Shown: positions 9,371 to 18,002 of the stretch, in pieces
Layout: each line of letters starts with the position of its first letter
Numbering within the stretch: position 1 is the first letter of the stretch
DNA from: Ardenticatena sp.
GTDB taxonomy: Bacteria; Chloroflexota; Anaerolineae; Ardenticatenales; Ardenticatenaceae
NCBI GenBank assembly: GCA_015487975.1
Contig: WFOS01000003.1
Location: forward strand, 1-64,000
Direction: 5' to 3'
Length of the DNA stretch: 64,000 bases
Translations under genes and position numbers: made by a program
Notes under the pieces: generated by a model
Told to the model about the DNA's origin: nothing
Seen by the model: the letters and a program-made list of their open reading frames with translations, nothing else
The model's database searches: none

Positions 9371-9588
9371 TTTCCGACACGACTGGCGAAAGGAAGGAGT
9401 GACAAACCTGGGTGGCATCACATGCCGTTGGGGTTTGGGTTGGCGTATGTGTTCATGGTCATTTACGTTCCCTACGGCACCCTTGGGGCATGGCAGCGGT
9501 GCAGCCATCGGCGGCGAGAGGGGCTGGAACGATTGCGGCAGTTGGTGATGAAAGCCAAGATGCCTGAGCGCCAGCCCCCTCTTGAAGG

Positions 9589-12372
9589 TTATCCTGCGTT
9601 GAATGTCGTAGACTCATCTTCTGGGAATGTGTGGCGTCCCTGCGCCAGCCACTCTTCGGCTTCTTGTGCGGTGAGTGGTCGTCCAAAGAAATACCCTTGC
9701 CCATATTCACACCCCATAGCACGCAGCAGGGTCATTTGCTCGACGGTTTCGACCCCTTCGACAACGACGTGGATATCGAGCGCGTGTGCCATAGCCACAA
9801 TGGCGCGCACCAGTGTTTGTGTCGATGGCGAATGCGGTGTGGTTTGGACGAACGAGCGGTCGATTTTGAGGCCGCTGATATTGAAGCGGTGCAGATAACT
9901 GAGCGAAGAATAGCCCGTTCCAAAGTCATCGATGTAGAACGAAACGCCCAACCGCTCCAAAGCGGCGATTTCTTCCATGGCTTCCTGTGTCCGTTCCAGC
10001 AGCACACGCTCTGTAATTTCGATGTGCAACTCTTCGGGGCGTATGCCATGGGTACGGAGAAGCGTGCGAATAGTGCGGGCGAAGCCTGGTGTTTGAAACT
10101 CTTGCCCCGAAAAGTTGACCGCAATCCAGATGGGGGGGCTGGATGGATAACGCTGATGCCATTGTGCCAGCACTTTCAGCGCCGATGAAAGCACGTAGCG
10201 GTCGATTTCGCTTACCAATCCCATCTCTTCGGCAATCGGAATGAAGCGGGCAGGGGGGATGAAGCCGTACTCTTCGTGATGCCAGCGCACCAGCACTTCA
10301 AACCCAACCAGTCGGCCTGTCGAGAGCCGCACAATGGGTTGGAAATAGACTTTGAACGCCTGATGGGCAAGTGCTTCTCGCAGGGCCGTTTCCAGTTGCA
10401 GGCGCATGGTTGCGTTGCGGAGCAATGTTTCATCGAATACGGCAAAACGCCCTCCGCCTTGCTCTTTGGCGCGATAGAGCGCCAGGTCGGCATTGCGCAA
10501 GACTTCTTCGGGGCTGTTGTGCGTGGCAGGAGCAATGCCCATGCTCAATGTGAAGTGGAACGTATGTCCCTGATAGGTGAAAGGCTGCTGAAACGCGCGA
10601 ATGAGCACAGACCCCAGATGCATGGCACGCTGTACCGCGTCGCTCCCTGTAATCAGCACGACAAACTCATCGCCGCCAAAGCGCGCCAGCATCATATCCC
10701 ACTGAATGTATTGCGAGAGCCGCTGGGCCACCAATTTCAGCAATTCATCGCCAACTGTGTGCCCCATGGTATCGTTGATGAGCTTGAAGCGGTCGAGGTC
10801 CATGAAAACAACCGCATACGAGTAGAGCGGATTTTGTTGCGCTCGCTCGAATTCTTCGTGCAGGCGTTGCATGAATTTGGTACGGTTCGGCAGGCGGGTC
10901 AGGGGATCGTGTTCGGCTTCGAACCGCAATGCTTCTTCGATACGTTTGCGGTCGGTAATGTCGGTTTGCGAACCGGCTAGGCGATAGGCTTGGCCTTCAG
11001 GCGTCCGTAAGGCTTGGGCACGGCACCACATCCAGCGGTAGGTACCGCTCTTGTGACGAATACGATACTCGCATTCCATGTACTCCGTTTTGCCAGCGAG
11101 ATGCTCCGTAATGGTGGCTTTCAAGTGTTGACGGTCGTCGGGGTGAACGCGCCAGAACCACTCGTTGGGCGAATCGCCAATTTCGGTCTCGTTGTACCCG
11201 AGCATGGTTTTCCAGCGTGGTGCGTAGAAAATGGTGTTGGTGCGCAAGTCCCAATCGAACAAACCAGCCGAAGCCCCCCGTGCTGCTAGCACATACCGTT
11301 CTTCACTTTCGCGCAACCGTTCGAGAATCCGATGTTGCTGAGTAACGTCGTGGAACAGAACAATACGGGCAAATAAATTCCCTTCTGGGGCGTAAATCAG
11401 GCTGGTTTGCACTTCGAAGATGTGTGTTTCTTCTTCATCCTTCAATTGGAGTTCCAATGACACTTCTTCATCGCCAAGCACATGTGTGAGATGCTCGTGC
11501 GATGCAGGCCAGACGATGGTAAACGGAAGCCCCAATGCTGTGGCCCGATCGGTGTGCAAAATCCGTTCGGCGCTGGCGTTGAGTTCGCGGATGATATGCT
11601 TGTGGTCCAGTACGAGCAGAGCGTCGGGCATGTATTCGAGAATATGGTTGTACACAACGGGCGTCAGACGACGGCCGCGCGCGGAGAGTGAAAGTGCAAA
11701 AAAGCCAAGCGTAAAAATGCCCAGGAAGATGGGGGCAAAGTCGATCGGCTTGTCAATGTAAACGGCGTCTATGAACGCAAGCAGCGCGGGGAGAAACATG
11801 GCTGCCAGCAACGAGGAGATTTGCCAGTTGTAAAAGGAACGGGTCGTGAAAAAATAGCGCCCAAGGAGATACATGCTATAGAAAACGGTGGTGAATGCAT
11901 AGATAATGAATACCCAAAAGAGCGGCCCTCGCTCTATCACGAGAATCTTGTAGGTATCGTACACTTCCTGACGGGGAGAGTGCCAGAAGAGATTGTGCAC
12001 ATCGTTGGTCCATGCCATTACCAGAAAAAAGACACTGATTCCCAGAAAGAAGAGATATGATGTTGGTGACCGATTCTCTTCAAGACCAATGAACGAATAC
12101 GCCCAGAGCAGCCACGTGGCGGGCACGAAGACAACGGCCGCATACATGATTTTGAGTGCGAGCAATTGCCCTTCGAAATTGGCAATGGTAATCGTCAACA
12201 AATTGCCGACCATCCAGATGGCCAGCTCAACCAGCAGAATGGTGCTCACGCGGCCATTCCAACGGTCGCGATAGCGGAGCCATAGCCATGTGGCTGCGAT
12301 CAGGTCCAGCAAAATGATGGCAGTGAGAAAGGGTGTGAAGGGGGGCTGCTGGTACATCATTTTCAGACTCAT
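9589..12372 (-). CDS. Membrane diguanylate cyclase/phosphodiesterase (7TM-PAS-PAS-GGDEF-EAL)
   Basis: About 927 residues from the ATG at 12372, which has GAGGG upstream; an in-frame ATG lies at 12393. The N-terminal 220 residues hold seven or so hydrophobic segments, like histidine-kinase-type 7TM sensor regions. Two PAS domains follow; the second has the PAC-like YRWMWCRAQ segment. The GGDEF motif (about 566-570) is intact, as is the surrounding DLDRFKLIND. The EAL domain has EVL (about 692) in the signature position and keeps DDFGTGYSSL (about 815). Both catalytic halves may therefore work, making and degrading cyclic di-GMP at the inner membrane in response to an unknown signal. It is a single gene, not part of an operon. 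Confidence 0.92.
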   Translation of the reverse strand: MSLKMMYQQPPFTPFLTAIILLDLIAATWLWLRYRDRWNGRVSTILLVELAIWMVGNLLTITIANFEGQLLALKIMYAAVVFVPATWLLWAYSFIGLEENRSPTSYLFFLGISVFFLVMAWTNDVHNLFWHSPRQEVYDTYKILVIERGPLFWVFIIYAFTTVFYSMYLLGRYFFTTRSFYNWQISSLLAAMFLPALLAFIDAVYIDKPIDFAPIFLGIFTLGFFALSLSARGRRLTPVVYNHILEYMPDALLVLDHKHIIRELNASAERILHTDRATALGLPFTIVWPASHEHLTHVLGDEEVSLELQLKDEEETHIFEVQTSLIYAPEGNLFARIVLFHDVTQQHRILERLRESEERYVLAARGASAGLFDWDLRTNTIFYAPRWKTMLGYNETEIGDSPNEWFWRVHPDDRQHLKATITEHLAGKTEYMECEYRIRHKSGTYRWMWCRAQALRTPEGQAYRLAGSQTDITDRKRIEEALRFEAEHDPLTRLPNRTKFMQRLHEEFERAQQNPLYSYAVVFMDLDRFKLINDTMGHTVGDELLKLVAQRLSQYIQWDMMLARFGGDEFVVLITGSDAVQRAMHLGSVLIRAFQQPFTYQGHTFHFTLSMGIAPATHNSPEEVLRNADLALYRAKEQGGGRFAVFDETLLRNATMRLQLETALREALAHQAFKVYFQPIVRLSTGRLVGFEVLVRWHHEEYGFIPPARFIPIAEEMGLVSEIDRYVLSSALKVLAQWHQRYPSSPPIWIAVNFSGQEFQTPGFARTIRTLLRTHGIRPEELHIEITERVLLERTQEAMEEIAALERLGVSFYIDDFGTGYSSLSYLHRFNISGLKIDRSFVQTTPHSPSTQTLVRAIVAMAHALDIHVVVEGVETVEQMTLLRAMGCEYGQGYFFGRPLTAQEAEEWLAQGRHTFPEDESTTFNAG

Positions 12373-12460
12373 GGAGTTCCCTCGGGCTCGCATACTTTCC
12401 TGTATGGTAAAGGAAATAAAGAGAAAGGCAATAGTCCAAAAGGGCAAAGAAAACAAACAG

Positions 12461-12486
12461 AAAAGCCGCCCACACGGGCGGCTTTT
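12461..12486 (-). terminator. Perfectly palindromic terminator
   Basis: AAAAGCCGCCC (12461-12471), loop ACAC and GGGCGGCTTTT (12476-12486). On the minus strand it follows the CsbD-like gene, whose stop is 15 bp upstream, and separates it from the GGDEF/EAL gene. Confidence 0.85.
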
Positions 12487-12500
12487 GCCTCGCATCCGAC

Positions 12501-12794
12501 TTACCATTCGTCACGTCGCGAGAGGACGAACGCAAGAATGAGGAGTGCTCCCAATGCGAGGGCCACTGCTGTCCAGATGCCTGGGCTTTTGACATCATCG
12601 AGGGTAGCGAGAAAGTCGTCAACCTGTCGCTCGGCCTGTTCACGTGTCAGCCCATATCGCTCCTGGACAATACCGACAAGACGATCCCAGCGCCCGGCAA
12701 TGACATCCAGGTCATCGTTGGTCAGGCGTCCCCAGCGCTCACGTACGCGCCCACGAATTTGTCGCCAGCGTCCTTGCAGTTGTGTGCGGTTCAT
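12501..12794 (-). CDS. CsbD-like stress protein with C-terminal membrane helix
   Basis: 97 residues from the ATG at 12794, which follows a GGGAGGTG ribosome site. The first 65 residues have the CsbD pattern: a WRQIRGRVRERWGRLTNDDLD start, then a second repeat with GRWDRLVGIVQERYG. CsbD proteins are small, abundant, stress-induced proteins of unknown mechanism. Unlike classical CsbD it ends in a hydrophobic helix (WTAVALALGALLILAFVLS) and a basic tail, so it is probably anchored in the membrane. It is monocistronic, with its own terminator. Confidence 0.85.
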   Translation of the reverse strand: MNRTQLQGRWRQIRGRVRERWGRLTNDDLDVIAGRWDRLVGIVQERYGLTREQAERQVDDFLATLDDVKSPGIWTAVALALGALLILAFVLSRRDEW

Positions 12795-12872
12795 TGCGCA
12801 CCTCCCTGGTCCTTTCAACGACGTCTCTACGTACTCGATGATACTTCACGCTCTGCGAGAACCATAATCATC

Positions 12873-12901
12873 TGGACAAGAATGGGCAAGGTGTGTAGAA
12901 T
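12873..12901 (+). promoter_or_regulatory. Promoter of tRNA-Leu
   Basis: TGGACA (12873-12878) and TAGAAT (12896-12901) with a 17-bp spacer, matching the consensus at five of six positions each. It ends 11 bp before the tRNA. Confidence 0.7.
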
Positions 12902-12912
12902 GCACGCGCAGT

Positions 12913-12996
12913 GGGCCGGTGGCGGAACGGTAGACGCAGGGGACTTAAAATCCCCTGGGCATTTTGCCCGTGTGGGTTCGAATCCCACCCGGCCCA
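12913..12996 (+). tRNA. tRNA-Leu (anticodon TAA)
   Basis: A class II tRNA of 84 nt. The acceptor stem is GGGCCGG/CCGGCCC (12913-12919 with 12989-12995) and the discriminator base is A. The anticodon stem GGGGA/TCCCC encloses CTTAAAA, with anticodon TAA at 12946-12948. The long variable arm (GGGC-ATTTT-GCCC) is typical of leucine tRNAs. CCA is not encoded. The CRISPR array begins 94 bp downstream. Confidence 0.97.
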
Positions 12997-13090
12997 TTTC
13001 CATCTTCCACCTCCACGGTATCATGAGCGAGCGACCATCTCTGTAAGAGGCGAATACCCGGAGATGGATGCTCATCTCCTCTACCACCCT

Positions 13091-13618
13091 CGGTTCACCC
13101 CCACGTGCGTGGGGACAACGGGAACCGTCACTTCCAGCATGTGGGCATAGATCGGTTCACCCCCACGTGCGTGGGGACAACGCTGGTGCAGGTGGTCTTG
13201 GATGAGTTGGCTAACGGTTCACCCCCACGTGCGTGGGGACAACCCCTACCCGCTCCATAGTAGCCGCGTCGTAAACAGGTTCACCCCCACGTGCGTGGGG
13301 ACAACGTGGATGAGAAACGCGGTGGATGTTGAACGTGTCCGGTTCACCCCCACGTGCGTGGGGACAACATCAGCAGCCAGCAAATCGGCCAGCGATGGGG
13401 GCGGTTCACCCCCACGTGCGTGGGGACAACTTCGTGTCGGCCTCTCCATGTGTTCCTGCCCGCGCGGTTCACCCCCACGTGCGTGGGGACAACCAACAAG
13501 ATCCGCGATCGTGTGCGGCGCAGCCTGCGGTTCACCCCCACGTGCGTGGGGACAACCCAAAGGAACTGCTTTGCGCATGATACGCTCTCCGGTTCACCCC
13601 CACGTGCGTGGGGACAAC
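13091..13618 (-). CRISPR. Type I-E CRISPR array, 9 repeats and 8 spacers
   Basis: Nine 29-bp repeats start at 13091, 13153, 13215, 13277, 13340, 13402, 13465, 13528 and 13590, with spacers of 33-34 bp. On the minus strand the repeat runs from GTTGTCCCCACG to CGTGGGGGTGAACCG, the I-E form with a 6-7 bp hairpin. This strand agrees with the cas operon, so the leader end is on the right and the newest spacer is 13557-13589. The repeats are identical except that the one at 13277 has a different outermost base. The oldest, leftmost repeat shows no decay. Spacer targets cannot be judged from this window. Confidence 0.98.
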
Positions 13619-13649
13619 ACTAAATATTGGGTTGTTATACGGAAAACCA
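13619..13649 (-). promoter_or_regulatory. Very short CRISPR leader
   Basis: Only 31 bp separate the first repeat from the cas2 stop codon. The stretch is A+T-rich and on the minus strand contains GTATAAC, a possible -10 element. Any further leader signals must lie within the 3' end of cas2. Confidence 0.5.
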
Positions 13650-13994
13650 CTACATCTTGTGTTCGTTGGGCAGGTCGGAGACGGGCTGAGCGCTTTCGCG
13701 CGGTGGCGGCGTCCCTTCTACAAGAGGAATGGCGATCAGTTGCAAGCCCTCGACTTCGACGAGGCGGCGACGTGTCGTGCCATGCATACGCATCCGAAAG
13801 CGTTGCTCGGTATTCGTACTCCAAATCTGGATGACACCGCCACTCCCATGGGATTCGATGCATTTGTTCCACAGACGGTCGCGGACGCGTGCGCTCACAT
13901 GACCGACGAAAACACCAGGGTGTGGTTCGAGTAACCATCGTGTCAATTCGCCCCGTACGCTTGCAGGGACTGCTTCCAAGATGATGACAACCAT
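13650..13994 (-). CDS. cas2: CRISPR-associated endoribonuclease/adaptation protein Cas2 (type I-E)
   Basis: 114 residues with the subtype I-E Cas2 pattern: an N-terminal beta strand MVVIILEAVPASVRGELTRW, then GVFVGHVSARVRDRLW, and a longer C-terminal tail than other Cas2 types. Cas2 bridges two Cas1 dimers in the complex that inserts new spacers at the leader end. The gene is 15 bp downstream of cas1 and is the last of the operon, next to the array. Confidence 0.95.
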   Translation of the reverse strand: MVVIILEAVPASVRGELTRWLLEPHPGVFVGHVSARVRDRLWNKCIESHGSGGVIQIWSTNTEQRFRMRMHGTTRRRLVEVEGLQLIAIPLVEGTPPPRESAQPVSDLPNEHKM

Positions 13995-14009
13995 TGTACC
14001 ACTCCTCCT

Positions 14010-14927
14010 TTACTTGATGCACGACTTGTCGTCGGGTTCCCACCATGGCGATGGCCGTGCGCTGTCGGTGTCATAGTCGGCTGGTTGGTGAGAAGGGAGG
14101 TGTTCGATGTCCAAGAGATGGTCGATGTCGGGCAGAATGCGTTGCAACAATTTGGTTTCTCGAAATCGCTCGCGGCATTTCCGACGCACGCGACTCTCGA
14201 CACGCTCGGTCGACTCTGCTACGACTTCGAAGGCTGTTGGAATGGTGAGCTCGGTTTTGTATAAGTCGGCAATGTCGTATACGAAAGAAAGTTGTTTGCC
14301 GGTATGAATGAAACCCAATGCCGGCGAATAGCCACCCGCCAAAATAGCTGCGTGGCAAAGTCCATTGAGAAGTGCATTGGCGGCCGACAATGCACGGTTG
14401 ATTGGATCGCCTGCGCGCCAATTGTGACGCTCATAGCGCCGTCCCGACCAGGGCACGCCATACTTCTGGCTTGCGGCATAATAGACCGACCGTACCCGGT
14501 TTCCTTCACGCCCGCGAATTTGTTGCAATGTCCACGACGGGTCTAGTGGTTCACCAAACCGCATAGCATACATTCGTCGCACCACTTCGAGGCGCTTCTG
14601 GGGATCGCTGACCAGTGCTGCTTGATGGAGCAGCCGATAGGCATGTCGTGTTTCTCCCATGCCTTGGGCATAGAAGCGAGTTGCCTCTTCTCCTACCCAA
14701 AGGATCGTACACCCATGCTCGGCTAAAATGCGCACTGCCGCATGTGTGATTCGTGTCCCAGGCCCAAGTAGCAACACGGCCAGCGCTGCGACAGGAATCA
14801 TAACGCGTCCTTCGTCTTCACGAATGTATTCGATGGCCTGTTGGCGCCGTTGAATGATGGCATGCTCTACATAAAGATAGGTGAGACTATCACGCAACAG
14901 GGGGAGGTCATGTAGGTTTTTGGGCAT
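14010..14927 (-). CDS. cas1: CRISPR integrase Cas1 (type I-E)
   Basis: 305 residues from the ATG at 14927, the length of E. coli Cas1. The metal-binding residues fall at E141 (GREGNRVR), H208 (GFIHTG) and D218/D221 (YDIADLYKTE), the same numbers as in the E. coli enzyme. It forms the Cas1-Cas2 integrase. A strong intercistronic hairpin separates it from cas6e, so the adaptation genes may be expressed at a different level from the interference genes. Confidence 0.97.
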   Translation of the reverse strand: MPKNLHDLPLLRDSLTYLYVEHAIIQRRQQAIEYIREDEGRVMIPVAALAVLLLGPGTRITHAAVRILAEHGCTILWVGEEATRFYAQGMGETRHAYRLLHQAALVSDPQKRLEVVRRMYAMRFGEPLDPSWTLQQIRGREGNRVRSVYYAASQKYGVPWSGRRYERHNWRAGDPINRALSAANALLNGLCHAAILAGGYSPALGFIHTGKQLSFVYDIADLYKTELTIPTAFEVVAESTERVESRVRRKCRERFRETKLLQRILPDIDHLLDIEHLPSHQPADYDTDSARPSPWWEPDDKSCIK

Positions 14928-14952
14928 CTCTATCCCTCTCTTTCGAACCGTC

Positions 14953-14985
14953 ACGGGCGCTCGCGCAGCATGCACGAGCGCCCGT
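14953..14985 (-). promoter_or_regulatory. Intercistronic hairpin between cas6e and cas1
   Basis: ACGGGCGCTCG (14953-14963) pairs perfectly with CGAGCGCCCGT (14975-14985) over an 11-nt loop, in the 65-bp gap of the cas operon. No T-tract follows, so it is more likely an mRNA-stability or partial-termination element than a full terminator. Confidence 0.6.
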
Positions 14986-14992
14986 CAGACAA

Positions 14993-15661
14993 TCACGCAG
15001 GTGCCAGTGAAAGTAGACCAAATCCGACACTTTTTCCGCTACCGATACCTCGTTGTACGGTCTGCCGAAAGGTCTCAGGCTCTTCGACTCGCAATACCCC
15101 GTCGAAACGCACGCCATAGAAGGTCATTTTGTGCGTCCGTTCGCCCTGGCGTCGGTAGCTGATGAACTTCTGACCAGAGCCAATTCGAACTGCTAGCAGC
15201 CGGGCGCCCCCAGCGTGCAATTTGCGCGCTAGCCAACGGTGTTGGTCTTCCTCACGGTACAATTCTACCCGCATGCCATGTTTGCGCCCCTCTGCCTTGA
15301 TTTTCTTGGTTGGATTCGCAAACAATCGAAAGACCAGCCGCTGACCAGGGTGAAACACCAATTCGATTTTCTTGACCTGCGGGTTTTCGGCGACATCGAA
15401 CGGCAATTCCCATGTTGATAACAAGTAACGCCCACGATCGGTATCGTCGAGAAAAGCCCAATCAGGCTTCGTGTGTGATTGCACCAAAACCACGGGCAAT
15501 CCGGTGCGCGGTTGCACATCGACACGAAAGAGAACACGCTCTCCGGGGGGCAAAGGTGTCGGAAAAGCGTGCCAGAGTGTGCAGTGCATCTGGTATGGGC
15601 GAGCAATCTCGCTTTGAACTTGTCGCGAGCGAGGGTTGAGAAAAAGCCTCGAAAGATACAT
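14993..15661 (-). CDS. cas6e: CRISPR pre-crRNA endoribonuclease Cas6e (CasE)
   Basis: 222 residues from the ATG at 15661, which overlaps the cas5e stop codon by one base. Typical features are the N-terminal MYLSRLFLNPRSRQV and the conserved histidine region YQMHCTLWHAFP. The C-terminal glycine-rich loop is GIGSGKSVGFG. Cas6e cuts the pre-crRNA at the base of the repeat hairpin and stays bound as part of Cascade. The repeat hairpin in the adjacent array is its expected substrate. Confidence 0.95.
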   Translation of the reverse strand: MYLSRLFLNPRSRQVQSEIARPYQMHCTLWHAFPTPLPPGERVLFRVDVQPRTGLPVVLVQSHTKPDWAFLDDTDRGRYLLSTWELPFDVAENPQVKKIELVFHPGQRLVFRLFANPTKKIKAEGRKHGMRVELYREEDQHRWLARKLHAGGARLLAVRIGSGQKFISYRRQGERTHKMTFYGVRFDGVLRVEEPETFRQTVQRGIGSGKSVGFGLLSLAPA

Positions 15662-16320
15662 CACGCTCCCTCCTCCACTCCATCGGCTGGTATTGGGCAT
15701 GATGTGAACCGTACGTAGCGAGGGGCAAAACGCCGCTCGGCAAACGAAATGGGTTGGTCGGGGCGTACGACAGGTCCATTGGGGTCCTCGATAACCAGTC
15801 GGAGCGTGGGACCGCTATGACGAGTCGTGAGCAACGGATACGTGCACAAGGCATCTTCCAACGGCTCGCCCGCTCGCAGCCCATCGGCCAACCAGATGGG
15901 TGCTCCGGGGACGAACGCCTTGCGCCCCAAGAAGAGCGGCCAGGCGGGATTGCGCAAGGCTGCATGGAGATGACGCAACTGTTCGAGGTCGTTGCCTTCC
16001 AGCCCTACTAAGAAGGCAGCGTCGGCTAAGTAGTAGCGGCGCGAAACCTCTGTTGCTTTGATCCCACCACTCGCTTTGTATACGTCTTGTGCTGTGTGAT
16101 AATCCACCTCGACACGCCCTTCGCGGTCCACCCGTACACCCATGCGTAGAGCAGCCAGATCGGTGATGGGAGCATGGCGGGGCCGCCCCAAAGCAGCGGC
16201 GAGCAGCCCCACCACGCCCGACTTGGAAGGCTCGCGGCCTGTGTCACGCACAGTGAAGCGGCTCGAAACACCCCATGATTGCATGGGGCCCATCAGGCGA
16301 AGCAAAAGTGTGTGGGGCAT
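15661..16320 (-). CDS. cas5: Cascade subunit Cas5e (CasD)
   Basis: 219 residues from the ATG at 16320, with GGAGG 7 nt upstream; another in-frame ATG two codons earlier is too close to that site. The start MPHTLLLRLMGPMQSWG and the SKSGVVGLLAAALG segment are diagnostic of subtype I-E Cas5. It binds the 5' handle of the crRNA. The gene is separated by 2 bp from cas7 and overlaps cas6e by one base, so the Cascade genes are translationally linked. Confidence 0.95.
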   Translation of the reverse strand: MPHTLLLRLMGPMQSWGVSSRFTVRDTGREPSKSGVVGLLAAALGRPRHAPITDLAALRMGVRVDREGRVEVDYHTAQDVYKASGGIKATEVSRRYYLADAAFLVGLEGNDLEQLRHLHAALRNPAWPLFLGRKAFVPGAPIWLADGLRAGEPLEDALCTYPLLTTRHSGPTLRLVIEDPNGPVVRPDQPISFAERRFAPRYVRFTSCPIPADGVEEGA

Positions 16321-16322
16321 CC

Positions 16323-17474
16323 TCATGCCTCCTTGGTTGCCAGTTTGCCGACGACAGATTGTACCCACTGCTCCACATTGTCTTGGACGGTATCTTGTAA
16401 ATGCACAAGTACGCCGTTGGTTTCCGGCACTGTGAGGGCAAAGGGGTGAATACCCTGGTTCCCGTACACATGAATGAGGCGCCCCCAATAGGCATCGAGG
16501 GCTGCGATGGAAGGCCGCACCAGGCCGCCATCACGATCTGGGCGTACAGGTCGCTCGAAAGCATTGGCCAGCGACCAAGCCATACCATCCGTGCGCACCA
16601 CAGCCAGGACGAAATCCGGTGGGTTGAGCGCGGCGAAGGCATTTTGCTTACCCGTCGGGATGGCACGTAATGCAGCCAGCAAGAAGCCTTTCAGCGTGCG
16701 ATGTGCCAAACCCACGTCGCCCCCAAGATTCTTGACCAGTTGCTGCCAATGGAGGCGGGCATAGCGATAATACGTAGCACTGTTGAAAGGTGTCATGCCC
16801 ATATGGCCGGAACCGCTTTCCTCATCGGTGAGCAGATCATCGACGGCTGTGAAGAAATCGAAATCCATCTCCACACGGTGTGTGGAAATGGCATGCGCTA
16901 CCTGACAGGCCGCATCCAAATTGAGGTCGGGCTTGTCGGCCAACATGCGGCCAAAGAGGGCAATGTCGGGTGCGCTCGTGCGGCCTTTGGTCGTCTTCAG
17001 CCACTGTTTCACCAAGGTGGCGTATGGTTCGGCTTTTGCATCAGGGGATTGACCGTCGGTGGGGGCAGCTTCCAAGGCTGCGTCCCACGCATCCAGTAAC
17101 GCACGGGCGATCTCGGCATATTCGTCGTCACTCAAATAGAGCAGCACGCTTGTGCGATCGGGGGCATTTTTGTCCATTTTCCCGACGAAAGCGGCGGCGA
17201 ATGCACGCGCGACCCGTTCGGTCTCGTCTGGCGCCTTGCCACTTGCCATCAACTTTTCGCTCAGACGGCGCGTCATCCAGCGGGTACGCAGGGCAGGCGG
17301 CACACCGGTTGTTTGTGCAAAGATGGGTTCGCGGCGAATCGCTCGTTTGATGGCCTGTGATGAAATGCGGGCGCGGCGCACACCGCCGAATTCGGCATCT
17401 TTGGGGTTGCCAGTATCGTCGCGGTTCAGGTTGGAAGGGGCAAAGTTCTGAATGATGTGCAGTTCGATGAACAT
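16323..17474 (-). CDS. cas7: Cascade backbone subunit Cas7e (CasC/Cse4)
   Basis: 383 residues. The N-terminus MFIELHIIQNFAPSNLNRDDTGNPKDAEFGG... and the following RRARISSQAIKRAIR are the hallmark of Cse4/CasC. Six copies normally polymerise along the crRNA and form the backbone of Cascade. It starts 42 bp after cse2, a gap that contains a GGAGAAC ribosome site and no terminator. Confidence 0.96.
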   Translation of the reverse strand: MFIELHIIQNFAPSNLNRDDTGNPKDAEFGGVRRARISSQAIKRAIRREPIFAQTTGVPPALRTRWMTRRLSEKLMASGKAPDETERVARAFAAAFVGKMDKNAPDRTSVLLYLSDDEYAEIARALLDAWDAALEAAPTDGQSPDAKAEPYATLVKQWLKTTKGRTSAPDIALFGRMLADKPDLNLDAACQVAHAISTHRVEMDFDFFTAVDDLLTDEESGSGHMGMTPFNSATYYRYARLHWQQLVKNLGGDVGLAHRTLKGFLLAALRAIPTGKQNAFAALNPPDFVLAVVRTDGMAWSLANAFERPVRPDRDGGLVRPSIAALDAYWGRLIHVYGNQGIHPFALTVPETNGVLVHLQDTVQDNVEQWVQSVVGKLATKEA

Positions 17475-17516
17475 GGCGTGTTCTCCTTTCCAAAATTGTT
17501 GTCTTTTTGTCGATGA

Positions 17517-18002
17517 CTATCGACGCCAAAAGGCGCGTGCCCATTCACGGCGAATACGTTCACCATACTGGGGATGCGACCAATGGCGCAATGCATAGAA
17601 CAACGCATCCCAATTGATGGCAACGTCTTTCGACCGGAGGAACCCAATCGCTTGTCGCAGATACTCTGGCAAATCGTCTACGTGGGCAGCGAGGAGTGCC
17701 ACGAAACGGCGTTCCACTGCGTCGCGGCTGTGCGCATCGGCCGCTGTAGCGAAGTGATCCCCCATGTTCCCGTGGCTGATCTGCTTGGGATGCCAAGCAA
17801 AAAGCGCTGCCAGTGTGTAATAGGTTGCTTCCTCATCGGGATGAGCCTGGCGGGGCAGGTGCGGCACGACGTACGGAAACATCCCTGGCACCGTACCAGG
17901 GGGCCGTCCCAGCCCGCGCCTCAGGGCGGCTAACGCCGCACGGTCGTCCGCCAGAGTAAGCAAATGTTCGACGAACGGGTGTGGGGCGCGTTCTGTTGTC
18001 AT
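17517..18002 (-). CDS. casB: Cascade small subunit Cse2 (CasB)
   Basis: 161 residues, close to the family norm. Recognisable Cse2 features are FVEHLLTLADDRAALAALRR, the proline-rich PYVVPHL segment, and a C-terminal helical part with RRFVALLAAHVDDLPEYLRQ. Two copies stabilise the R-loop in Cascade. Its ATG overlaps the stop of cse1 by 4 bp (ATGA), indicating coupled translation. Confidence 0.92.
   Translation of the reverse strand: MTTERAPHPFVEHLLTLADDRAALAALRRGLGRPPGTVPGMFPYVVPHLPRQAHPDEEATYYTLAALFAWHPKQISHGNMGDHFATAADAHSRDAVERRFVALLAAHVDDLPEYLRQAIGFLRSKDVAINWDALFYALRHWSHPQYGERIRREWARAFWRR

Noticed and set aside
9422-9898. Plus-strand frame starting MPLGFGLAYVFMVIYVPYG
   Set aside because: Only the first 50 codons lie outside the GGDEF/EAL gene; the rest is antisense to it, and there is no ribosome site or recognisable fold. 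A decayed membrane-protein fragment cannot be excluded.
13091-13618. Plus-strand transcription of the CRISPR array
   Set aside because: The repeat read on the minus strand has the I-E 5' and 3' ends (GTTGTCCCC...TGAACCG), and the cas operon points the same way.
13202-13834. Frames translating repeated SPPRAWGQ / VHPHVRGDN / VPTHVGVNR peptides
   Set aside because: These are translations of the CRISPR repeats, not proteins.
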